Assembly (NCBI GenBank): GCA_903772945.1
Contig: CAICTM010000993.1
Span: 1 to 40,282, forward strand
Direction: 5' to 3'
Source: Seminavis robusta
Taxonomy: Eukaryota > Bacillariophyta > Bacillariophyceae > Naviculales > Naviculaceae
DNA: 40,282 bases
Both the position numbers and the translations under genes were made by a program. Positions 28,728 to 38,795 of the stretch are shown here, piece after piece (position 1 is the stretch's first letter; every line of letters begins with the position of its first letter). Under the pieces are notes generated by a model. It saw only the letters and a list, made by a program, of their open reading frames with translations, searched no databases and had not been told where the DNA came from.

Positions 28728-29981
28728 ATGGCGTTGAATACCAATGGTCGTTCCGGCACTGCCGGCCACCAGAAAAGGACTGGTTATTGGAGCTGTGAGG
28801 AAAAGGCATATCTTGATGAATTGATCAAACAGTTCATGGATGGATCCCTGGTAGGATTGGAGAATGGAACCACCCTTCGTTCTCACCTGGCGGCGCGGCT
28901 CGACTGCCATGTAAAGAGAATCTCGAAAAGAGCTGAGAAAATTGCAAAGGGAATATACAATGGTCGAAGTACGTATGTTGGGAAGGATTTCACGTTGGAG
29001 GAGAGCAACGATAGGGGTTGCAAACTGGAGAGGCTAAGGCGGGCATTCTTGGATCAACTAGATTATAGGGAGGAACTACAAGACCCAAAAGGAAACGTGT
29101 TTAAGCGGGCGCTTGGGCTTGACTCTCCTGATGAGAAAGTTGCAAGAGCTGAAGGTAGCAATCCAAAGAATGAACTGGCACCTTTCAACGGCAAAGATCA
29201 GAAACCCTTGAGTATTGCCTCCGTTGGCAACTTAGCCTTGCTTCATGGGAATGACCAATTCTGGCCTTCTGAAATGGACCGCCAGGTGGAGTTTCTCTCA
29301 ACACTGAACAAGCCATCATCTACTGCCTCTCTACCACGCCATGGGCATGCCCCAGAGGCTCCTTCTGGCTCCATTCGTAATAATGGGAGAGTCCCCATGG
29401 CAACTGCCCTCAAGTCTCCACCGGGTCAACCACACCACCAGACTCCTCCATCCGTTGGGGTACCAACAAGCAGTGCTGCACATGTGGCCACACAAATATC
29501 GTCTTTTAGTAAAACTACAACTAATAGCAGGGTCCCAGTGGCAGCAACAGCAGCAAGACTGCCAGTCACATGTTCTAGCCAAGCTGTTCCTGAATCCAGC
29601 GATGACATTATTATGGCAGGCATGAAACTGAAACGTGCCATAATCAAGAAGCGCATCCTGTCCCTGACACCACCCCAAGGCATGGTTGGTCATTCATCAT
29701 CATCCGCACGTACACCGCTCAGCCATGCCAACAACTCTGTTGTTGTTGTTCAAGTACAACTGACCCTGAAGCTTCTTGGTCAGTTGGACCAATCTGGATT
29801 GTTTTCGGGTGGTGATGATGCTAGTATCCATACCATGAGATTGGCATTGAAATTGCTGCGTCAAGTGACGGCGACCATCACCACAACAACAGCAGTCAAT
29901 GATACTCGTGCATCGTTTTCTGCCGTTCCACTTCCTCCTGAGGAGGAGCCCATTCCCAAACGAGCCAGGCTTAACTACTAA
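28728..29981 (+). CDS. Putative nuclear protein of a diatom-expanded family
   Basis: Starting at ATG 28728 (MALNTNGRSG) the protein has 417 residues. An in-frame ATG at 28593 would add 45 residues of unclear value. Residues about 17-85 carry a conserved block: GYWSCEEKAYLDELIKQF, then GTTLRSHLAARLDC and KRISKRAEKI, then YNGRSTYVG. I recall this pattern as a family much expanded in diatoms. Its helical Trp/Glu-rich start is reminiscent of SANT/Myb domains, but that is not certain. The rest is low complexity (Ser/Thr/Pro) until a helical segment LTLKLLGQLDQSGLF, and it ends in PIPKRARLNY, a likely nuclear localisation signal. A role in DNA binding or transcription is a guess from these features. 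Confidence 0.65.
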   Translation: MALNTNGRSGTAGHQKRTGYWSCEEKAYLDELIKQFMDGSLVGLENGTTLRSHLAARLDCHVKRISKRAEKIAKGIYNGRSTYVGKDFTLEESNDRGCKLERLRRAFLDQLDYREELQDPKGNVFKRALGLDSPDEKVARAEGSNPKNELAPFNGKDQKPLSIASVGNLALLHGNDQFWPSEMDRQVEFLSTLNKPSSTASLPRHGHAPEAPSGSIRNNGRVPMATALKSPPGQPHHQTPPSVGVPTSSAAHVATQISSFSKTTTNSRVPVAATAARLPVTCSSQAVPESSDDIIMAGMKLKRAIIKKRILSLTPPQGMVGHSSSSARTPLSHANNSVVVVQVQLTLKLLGQLDQSGLFSGGDDASIHTMRLALKLLRQVTATITTTTAVNDTRASFSAVPLPPEEEPIPKRARLNY

Positions 29982-30588
29982 TTGAGGAAGTACGAGTAAG
30001 TAAGTACGGTATGGCATGACAGAAAGAAAGACGGACAGAACTCGCTGCTGGAAGAGTGGTACCGTACAGTTTCTCCATAATATACATGCCGCGGCCGAAA
30101 GCACAGTATGCCACGGCATTTGTCTCCAGATTACACTTGGTCGTGTATGTACACTTACTTTAGTCTATGATACATACTACATGCATGCTGGGTTTGTGCT
30201 GTTTCAAGAGCCTGCATTCTCCCTTTCTTTTAGTAACAAAATTATTTTTTAAAATAGTCCATCACTACTGCTAGCTAGCTACTAGCAAGAGTACTAATAC
30301 TCTACATGAGCCACATCCACGTCTATCTCTCCCCCCACCGTTTGCCTGCCCGCCCGTGTACTCCTGGCTTGCAAGCAATTTGCAGTGTTGGTTCGCACGG
30401 ATCGGATGCCCGTTCTTCTAAGCACCGTAACCGAGTTGCCCTCCCACGGTGTTAACCCGTTCATTAAGTCTATATATCCCGGTACGGTACGGTAGGGTGA
30501 GGGCTTACTCAACCCATCAATCGCATTGGCGCATCAACACACAACACACAACACACAACACACAAATCCAAAATAAAAAAAGAGGACC
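29982..30588. other. Intergenic and 5' leader of the SAC gene
   Basis: No gene seen. Positions 30535-30562 are a run of acaacacac repeats, directly upstream of the SAC start. A stretch ggtacggtacggtaggg lies at 30481-30497. CTAGCTAGCTA is present at 30271-30281. Confidence 0.5.
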
Positions 30589-33500
30589 ATGAAGAGAAAG
30601 CCGAGCAAGAAGAAGACAACGGCCAAGACGACGACGAGTCAAGCGTCCTCCTCGTCTGGTACTAGTAGTACTAGTGCTAGTGCTACTAGTAGTGATCCTC
30701 CCTCCTTGGACCCTTACTTTGCTCGACTGGAACGCTTCGAGTTATTCGAGACGAATCAGTGTTACTACTTGATTGGCTGCAATCGAACCAACACGCACTA
30801 TCGAGTATTGACGTTTGATCGGACGTTGATTGAACGGCCGGCCAGGCCGAGTGACTGGAATAATGGAAATGACAATGATCCATTTACTCAAAATACTCAC
30901 AACAGCAACAGCAACAGCAATACAACTCCACACAATCGAAGCAATAGCAACAGCAACAACCACGGCCATGATCCAGCGCACAACACTACTAGCAATAGTG
31001 GCAATCACACTAGTAGTGGAGACTCGAACGTTCATCCTCATCATCCATCCGAACAGAGTCATCACGCCAAACCCACGCTGCGTCCCTTGTGTGATTTTGT
31101 ACGAGAAGATGATCACGTGTACACACAAGAAGAAATCAAAGAGTTGCTCGATGTCATTCACGATGGCAATCGACTCAATAGTCCTTCTTCCAATGCTTCT
31201 CAGACCAATGAAGGCAACAGCAATAGCAACAGCAACGGCCTCAAACCCATTGTGAGAGCGTACGGCATTGTGGGATTCATTCGATTCTTGGATTGCTACT
31301 ATTTGACACTCATTACAAGACGTGCCAAAGTGGGCAGTATGGGTGACACGGGAAATGGCATTTACACCATCAAGGGCACGGAATCGTTTCCACTCAAACC
31401 ACGCGGATCCACATACTCCAATCCATCCACTTCCAATCACAACAGCATGGTCTTTACTTCCTCCACCGATTATTATGGGAGCAGTCACACGCATAATGGT
31501 CCATCCACCCACAAAAATGACAATGCGGCCGCTCCCGTCGATCCATCATCCCTATTGTTGAATATGTGGAATCGCGGAAAACGACAAATTGGATTGGGAT
31601 TGACGGGACGTGAAATTGCCGAATTGCGTTATCAAGGACTCTTTCAAGTCATCAATCTACATCAAAACTTTTACTTTTCGTACACGTACGATCTCACCAA
31701 GAGTCTGCAAGAAAACTTTTTTTTGACGACCTCCAAACCCATGCCGCCGCCGCCGTTCAAAGATATGTATGCCTGGAATTATTTTTTGACAAGAGAATTT
31801 GAAGCCTGTTTGACGACGAGCAGTCAAAATCATTGGATCATGCCATTGATTCATGGCGCATTTGTCCAACGCAAATTGCAAGATTACGGACGTTCTTTGA
31901 CTTTGATATTAATTGCAAGACGATCCCGTCATTTTGCCGGAACCCGATATCTCAAACGCGGTGTCAATGAACAAGGCAAAGTGGCCAATGATGTCGAGCA
32001 TGAACAAATCCTCATTGACGATGGTGCCAAACACGTTTTCTCGTCGTATCTCCAAGTCCGAGGATCCATTCCGACCTTTTGGACGCAAGAGTCCAGTGTC
32101 ACAATGCCCAAACCACCCATTGAATTGAATCGCGTCGATCCCACTTATACCGCCACACAATTGCATTTTCAAGATTTATTGACGCGCTACGGCAGTCCCA
32201 TTTGTGTCTGGGATCTTGTCAAACAATCCGAAAAACGAGAACGAGAAGTACGCGTCGGGAATGAATATCGACATGCCATTGATTATATCAATACCAGTGT
32301 CGAAGAACCACATAAAATACGGTATTGTGAGTATTATACATACAGTACAACTGTCAACCAACAATCTGCAAACTATCAGGATCCAATGATGACCATGCAG
32401 TGATCATGCATTGGTGACAATACAATCGACACGGTTCTCACAATTATCATGTTCTCTCTCTGCTTTCTATATTGTCACTATATATAGGCGCCCTCGATTA
32501 CAGTCACATTTCCAAACATCGCAATCTCGATGTCAGTACCAGTCTCAATGAAGTCGCTACTTGGGCGGTCAATCAAACGGGATTCTTTTGTTCGAGGCCC
32601 AAATGGAAAATTTTGAAAGGAGGACGGATTGAACCGTTTCTGGATGATGTCGATGGAGCCAATACGGCTCTCTTGACCAAACAATTGGGGGTGCCCGTAT
32701 TTGCCATGGAACAGCGGGGGGTATTACGGACCAATTGTATCGAGTGAGTAGTCTGTGTGTGTTGTGATGGATGTGATGCATCGGGTTGATTGTGTTGCTT
32801 GTGCAAGTGTACTGACGACTGCATACAGTTGCTTGGATCGAACCAATGTGGCACAGTTCAGTGCGGGTGTCGAAGCCATTGAACAACAGTTGGTCGTCAT
32901 GGGGATACGAAGTAGTGCCAAACTGGATTCCACGGCAAACATTGTCAGGTAAGGGAAAAGCAAAGCAAAGCAAACTGATGCGAAAAAGGCAGGACGAAAC
33001 AAAAGCTAAATATCTTTGTACTTGGAGCCAAGCTGACACTTTTTGCTTTGCCCGATCCTTTACTTGATTGCTGGACCATATGCAGAGTCTTGATTGACAT
33101 GTACGTGGACATTGGGGATAGCATTGCTTTGCAATATGGAGGATCGGAGGCACACAAGAAAGTTTCCACGGAACGATCGGAATCCACCATTGCGGGTCCG
33201 ATTGGAAAGGTGCGTTTGGTGGCACGATTGATCAATCGAGACAATGACCCACACCTTTGTCCTCTAACTCTTGCGGTTTTCCCCACCATGGCTTCACAAT
33301 CCGTAGCACAAAGAGTTGCTCACGTCCATTCGGAGATACTATAGGTGGGCTTCTTGACTGTCTTTGTGTTGCTTGGTTGCCGTGAGCGACGACTAGTTCT
33401 ATTCTCACCGAACCTCATTTCCTTTGACAGCAACGCCTTTACGGATCGATTGAAACAGGACGCCATGTAAGTACGCTTTGTGACGGATGAAAGTACTTCG

Positions 33501-35771
33501 TTTCTTCTTGGGAATTGCAGCCTCATTGCAAGTTCATTTGCCTTTGGCCCACACGCACAGGAATCTATTCCTTGGCTATTATGTTCCCTATCGGTAAGTC
33601 AGAACGCGCTGGCGATGCCAGTTGTTGTGCGCTCAGCATCCTTACATGTAGGGTTGTTTAGGCATAGCACTGCTCTTTGGGATTTGCAGGACGATTTCTA
33701 CTTGGTAAGAATCAAAACTTTTCCACCAGCTTTCGGATAGACTACTGTTCGGTGCCTCATGTCTCTGCTCCATCGCCATTTGTAGCACAACTACCACGTA
33801 AAAACCGGAAAGGGAGCAATGCACAACATGCAGACGTATCAAAGGGCATTCGGCATTGAATGGCAAGATGATTCTGACCTTGCCGATGGCGGGGATCGAA
33901 ACCGTGTAAAACCACAACCCGCAAGGCGCATGTCGTCGGCAGACACATTCAACCTTCCTCCTCGTCCGATGGCAGATCGGGTCACCTCCAAGGATTCTTC
34001 CACCAGAGACAATCCTGGCGAGGAGTCTCGGCGGATTGCCAACGTTCGCGAGCGATGTGTGGCACAGAACAAGGGTGAGCTTAGACGTTTCCTCGTTGCC
34101 AACTGCGTGGCTCGGATGTTGATTCTTGCTAATGCATGGTTCCCTTCTGTCTGTCCTCAGCGCTTTCCATTTGGTGGAAAGCGGCAATTCAAGCCAATAT
34201 TCAATCGAGAATGTGGATGCAGCTTGGTGCCAGCCCGACAGAGTCCATGCTGCCTCCGCGCTTCGAAAGGCTGTATCAACCCGAACGGATTGCCCAATTT
34301 GACCGTTTCTTTGCACGAGGCAAGTCTTGTTGGTTCAACTCTACTTGGAAGTTCGACGGTGATGTGACCTGGCACTAACAGATGGTTTCATTCTGCAGGA
34401 TGGGCTACTCCCGTCAGGAGATCTCACTCGGCACAGCATACGAAAGGATCCTCCGACGACGAAACCGGCGCAAGAGAATTCCGACGAAGTGTCCAGCGTC
34501 AATCGGAAGAAGAGACCGCTTCTCGTGACGAAGACGACTCGGACGAGCGTGTGACTCTCACACTGGACAACTTTGTCACTGGGTACGGCTTGCAACCTCA
34601 ACACAAGCCAACGCTGAAAGGATTTGTCAAACACCACGACATCAAGAGGCCCATTAGCAGTGCACAAGACACCACTGGCATCGGTCCGGGTGGTAAGTTT
34701 CTTGCCTTGTTGGTTGCCGTGTCGGGTCGTCGCTCACCTTGCATGTCATTGGGTCGACGACAGGAGTGCACCCATCGTATCTGGGGCGGTTGGGTCATGA
34801 TCAGCCACGGGAAGAGTATCAACGATACGCAAGTCCGATGAGTGACATCACATCCATCAAAAAAGAGTATCGCGCAGGTGCCAAGGAAGAGTTTGAGAAT
34901 CTTCTACAAAGCTACTCTTTGAAGGCCGACGACGTCGCTGGGATTCGCAAGGTAGGTGTTCATGTTTGCAGCGCGTTTGGAGATGAGATATGATGTTGCT
35001 TACAACAATCTACAACAATCGTTCTTGCTTTGCTCTGCACAGCTTGCCGAATCAGCCCACATTGGTAGGACTATCAAGAGTGGTCAATTCCGTGGGCTCT
35101 CCCATGATGAGTCTGCCATTGAGGTTGCAACGCTTGTGCACGAACAGTTCAATGCTTTGGAGAGTATGAGGTCCAGAGGGGATTTGTCACCGGAAGGAAT
35201 CTCCCTCGTTGATATGGAACTCAAGCGTCGTGGCATGGACGCTTCGGGAGTTCGTGACACTGTGGCTTCGGAATGGGAACGATGCAACAAGGCAGAAAAG
35301 CAGTATTCCGAGGTTCTCCATCCAGCCACAGCTGCCTGCCGCCGAAGCGACCTCACAACTTCGAACTCTCTCAACCTGTATGCCTCTCTTTATGACGAAG
35401 GAACCGAGCTGTCGATTCCGGACCTCATCTTCCTTCTCGGGAAGAAGCCCCTGGAAGCGTCCAGCGAGGCACCGAAGAAGTGTCTTGACGGAGGCAAGGA
35501 CAAGGTTTCGTTTGTGGATAAGGCAGCACGTATTGGCGTGCCAATTGTTCCGCACGAGGAAGTCATGACCCACAAGTCTCCTCCACTATTCCAGTTTGAA
35601 CGGCAACGGAAGGTTCCTTCAGGATTCGAGCAGATCAACGAAGACATGTTCGCCCGTAAAGACAACAAGTTTATGGTATTCAACGGCGCGGGGGTTGACT
35701 CATGGAAGGGTTCCGTTCCTTTGACGAAAGTCAGCAGTATGGAAGAAGACCTCTTGCTTGCGCTTGGATAG
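30589..35771 (+). CDS. SAC-domain phosphoinositide phosphatase, Fig4-like, 13 exons
   Basis: Exons: 30589-32326, 32488-32743, 32829-32948, 33086-33209, 33307-33344, 33431-33466, 33561-33593, 33662-33704, 33786-34074, 34161-34319, 34399-34692, 34764-34951, 35043-35771. They total 4047 bases, 1348 codons plus stop, without interruption. The SAC domain starts at about residue 48 (RFELFETNQ). It includes YGIVGFIRFLDCYYL, YAWNYFLTREFEACL and VRGSIPTFW, then the catalytic RTNCIDCLDRTN (CX5R, Cys663 to Arg669), then DIGDSIALQYGGSEAH and NAFTDRLKQDAMNLFLG. The join LWDLQDDFYLHNYHV is typical of Fig4/plant SAC1-5. Fig4 removes the 5-phosphate of PI(3,5)P2 and works with Vac14 and the Fab1/PIKfyve kinase on endosomal membranes (family knowledge). 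Asn/Ser-rich insertions (about 85-160 and 205-220) and a 480-residue tail make it much longer than yeast Fig4 (about 880). Intron 10 uses a GC donor. Confidence 0.9.
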
Positions 35772-36255
35772 AAGCTGGGCTTCGGTTTAACAATCTTGGT
35801 AGCTAGAAACAACTAGCTACATGGCTAGCAAAAGGCTCGACTTTTTCTTGAAAGACTACCGTAGTGGACCTGCTAGCTAGTTTATCCTAGTAGTAAACGA
35901 AGGAGCTGTTAGAAAACAACCCTTGCCTGTCGTGTCGCTCCCACTACCAGACTGAAAAACGTTGGAACGCAACTGTGTACAGTACAGTCGTACGGAGGGT
36001 TTTCCGTAGCTAGCTAAACTACTTGGATGAAGGTTCGAAGGACTGCAAGCCTTTAAAAGATTGTGGGAGCGTGAATGAAATAAGAAGAAATAACGTGGCC
36101 CGGGAAGTCTACCCCAAAACAAAGGTGGCTGGTCGGGCCGTTGCACAGATCTTGCTGTTCAATACACGAAGGTTCATTAGCCGATCAAGTCCAAACACGG
36201 AGACACTCCTACCCGTCAAAATGACAGGTTGGCCACTTCCCCCCGTTTTTCTACT
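35772..36255. other. Intergenic spacer downstream of the SAC gene
   Basis: Contains several CTAGCTAG phrases (35802-35827, 35871-35882, 36008-36016) and acagtacagtcgtacgg. No gene is evident. Confidence 0.45.
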
Positions 36256-36549
36256 ATTTAAGCCAGCGGAGCTTTGGAACCTCCGCAGAAAGGTTCGAGT
36301 GTAGACGCAGATACCCCTATGCATAGTGCTGAGCTTAGCTAGCTAGAAGCAGACACCCCTAGTACCCGGTAGCTAGCTAGAAGCAGATACCTCTAGCTAG
36401 CAGATACCCATAGAATACATGTGAAGCTTTAGCTGTTTCAAAAGCAGCACCCAAGGATACTTTAAATTTTGCTGCCTTATTTGTAGTCTAACCCTACCCT
36501 TATACCTGCAGGTACCGCCAGAGGAAACACAATTAAAGAGGTTGAGGGC
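36256..36549 (+). repeat. Dispersed repeat, copy B
   Basis: Second copy of the block at 23865-24248, in the same orientation, about 90 bases shorter because it has fewer agcagatacctctagctag units. It retains the agccagcggagct start, the 25-base identical block (36488-36512) and the acaattaaag...ggttgagggc end. Beyond this the flanks differ. Confidence 0.75.
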
Positions 36550-36721
36550 GAGGTAATAGACTAGCTAGCTACAGATAGAGCTGTAATGGCCAGCGAGTTG
36601 CAAGGTTGGTTTTCTTGAGCTTTGTAAATTTTGTTGGTATTCTACGAGTAGCTAGCTAGTTGCACTGTGGTTGATTTCTTCCAACGAATTCCATATATGG
36701 GCTCTTACAACAGGTTGTGCT
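36550..36721. other. Spacer after repeat copy B
   Basis: A short stretch, presumably the 3' untranslated region of the Hint gene. It includes ctagctagctac and an AT-rich ccatatatgg palindrome at 36691-36700. Confidence 0.4.
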
Positions 36722-37921
36722 TTAAGCTTCTTTCTTGAAGTCGGTTGGGTCCACAGCAGGAGCAATATTAGTTCCACAGACAAAACCCACAAAGACCAAT
36801 CCACCAACCACCATGGCAGCAGCCAGCTTGGCACCGAACAAGAGCTCTAAGGCATAGAGGGGAGACAAGACAACCAAGTAGACAGCAAAAAGGAACAACT
36901 GAACCATCCAGTGCTGGGCATGGAACCAGTCGGACAAATCAAACGCCATTTGCACAAAATGAGCCACACCATCATCATTGTATGTCTGGCACCATTTGGG
37001 GTTGATGCCACCCACGCAAACCAAACGAGGCACAGTCATGAGCATGTGAGCAACACTGTGGTGAGAGAACATGGACTTGGAGTGGCCTGTTAGTTCCATG
37101 GTTTGGGGATTGCCATTGGGCTGGAGGGAAATGTAGCAAGAAGATACAATGCCATCTACCACAAGAGTACCATCCTGAGTCAGAGGAGCATAGATTCCAC
37201 GGCGCTGGACAGTCTCAATCTTGGTGACAACAACCACTCCTCCTTGTCCAGCTTGGACAAGACTGTCACCAGCCTTGATGGATTTGGCCGTGACTGGGGC
37301 ATCTTTGCCCTGCACATAGACCAAATGTTGACCAGTGACCTCCAATGGTTTCTTGTTTTTGCCACTTGTGTGGAATTGGAGGAATTCCGTGTCAGAGTTA
37401 GCATCGTTGTGGGCGAAGGCGTAAATTGGTTGGTATCTGTTGTTGGCAGTCACGATCATGTCTCCAATCTTGACTTCAGCCATCTTGGTGGGTACAGTTA
37501 CTTTTCCTTGGCCAGGTTGTTTCACAGCCACAGTGACTTCCTCCGAAAAACAAGAGGATGGATCGGGAGTGGGAGCAGGAGCAGGAGCACTGGCACCAAT
37601 GCATGTACACGTAATGACCCCGCCACCACCTGACGTTGAATAATCTATTCCGACAAGTCCGGAGGAATATGTCAAGTAGGACAGGGTCTTTTCGCAACCA
37701 CTTTTAGCACCCACAAAGTTTCCATTAATCCGCATTACAGCTGAGATGCCGGCAGGGAGATTAGGACAGGTCAAATCACAGGATATGCCGGTGGTTCCAG
37801 TTAGGATCGTCAGGGAATCGCTACCAGAACCCACAGCTGTAATGGTGCCGCAGACAGCATCCCCGCTTACCATGGCCATCAACGTCATGATGGTAATGGT
37901 GAATAGAGCAGTGATCTTCAT
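36722..37921 (-). CDS. Secreted/membrane protein with Hedgehog-type Hint domain
   Basis: Protein of 399 residues from ATG 37921. Residues 1-20 form a signal peptide (LFTITIMTLMAMVSG). A Cys-bearing N-terminal domain (24-107) is joined by a Pro/Ala linker to a Hint domain starting at Cys124 (SSCFSEE). It has VKIGDMIV, RYQPIYAFAH, the TGQH motif (Thr196, His199) and the closing LVVDGIVSSCYI, all close to the C-terminal autoprocessing half of Hedgehog proteins. One or two hydrophobic helices follow (about 340-385), and the tail is FKKEA. Hint domains break the peptide bond before the first Cys through a thioester. In Hedgehog this adds cholesterol to the N-terminal part. Here the N-terminal domain is not a Hedgehog signalling domain, so the released product is unknown. 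The single-exon frame is intact. Confidence 0.86.
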   Translation of the reverse strand: MKITALFTITIMTLMAMVSGDAVCGTITAVGSGSDSLTILTGTTGISCDLTCPNLPAGISAVMRINGNFVGAKSGCEKTLSYLTYSSGLVGIDYSTSGGGGVITCTCIGASAPAPAPTPDPSSCFSEEVTVAVKQPGQGKVTVPTKMAEVKIGDMIVTANNRYQPIYAFAHNDANSDTEFLQFHTSGKNKKPLEVTGQHLVYVQGKDAPVTAKSIKAGDSLVQAGQGGVVVVTKIETVQRRGIYAPLTQDGTLVVDGIVSSCYISLQPNGNPQTMELTGHSKSMFSHHSVAHMLMTVPRLVCVGGINPKWCQTYNDDGVAHFVQMAFDLSDWFHAQHWMVQLFLFAVYLVVLSPLYALELLFGAKLAAAMVVGGLVFVGFVCGTNIAPAVDPTDFKKEA

Positions 37922-38795
37922 GGTGGACGGTCTTTTTGTTAAATACGTTGTTCTTGTGCTGGATTGGAAAAGAAGAGGAAGTGAGCCGAAAGCTTAGCTA
38001 CCTCTTTTTGTGGGCTGTGGCATCAAGGATCAACAATGTGGTCTCATACGGTACCGGTGGCAATCCAAGCAATTTTGCTTGTTCCGGTATATATGTACCG
38101 GCGGAGGTCGCTGACCGACCCAGGTCCCGGTGGCATCAAAGGTTACATTGATCGTTGTTTAGTCTCTTGTGAGTACAGTATACACTACGACTAGACTAGT
38201 TAGAGTACCGCTGGCATGGCGTTTGATCTTCAGACATACGTCATAAGAAAGCCAATCAACAAAGTCTTGCACAATGGGCCAATCAGTGCCCGCCCGTACT
38301 GTATCACTGTATCATAACTAAACTCAGCTCATCAACCTACTCTAAACCCCCTTTCTTTGCTGCCACAGCTGCTACCACCGGTACATGTACTAGTACCTCT
38401 CTGTGACACAATGCATGCAGTCATCATTTGCATGTACGACTGTACCAGGTACCCGTTGTTAGTCGCTCTAAGCTCTCTTCTAGTAGTTACTGTTGCTATT
38501 GAGATACTATTGAAAAAGTGGGTGGGGGCTCTACCGGCTTTTACTACTGGCATCAAATTCTAGTACAGAGGTACAGGTTGAATCCCTAATCGCGAATCCC
38601 CAACACACTCCTGTGGTCGTCGAGCTTGTCCTAGTCGTCGACCATGCTTACTTACTCACTGCGCTTAGCGCTCCTTCTTTGAACGGACCTTCTTGTCCGA
38701 CCGTGACCCTCCTTCTGAGTGCCCTGGCTCTGAGTGTTCCACAACACCCATCAACTTGTCCACGTTCTGTTTGAACAACTTCCGCCGAAGAAAAT
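37922..38795. other. Intergenic region, no secure gene
   Basis: Positions 37922-38030 are presumably the promoter and leader of the Hint gene. Palindromic TACCGGT phrases occur at 38050, 38095 and 38378. On the minus strand, 38680-38790 has a stop-free, highly charged reading (HSEPGHSEGGSRSDKK, then a basic end). It has no recognisable domain and is reported as an observation only. Confidence 0.4.

Noticed and set aside
30742..31512. Minus-strand frame of 256 codons opposite SAC exon 1
   Set aside because: Its Val/Ile-rich runs are the antisense of Asn/Ser codon repeats in the real gene.
33642..34316. Minus-strand frame of 224 codons within the SAC gene
   Set aside because: It lies opposite confirmed SAC exons 8-10 and their introns; the plus-strand reading has a strong family match.
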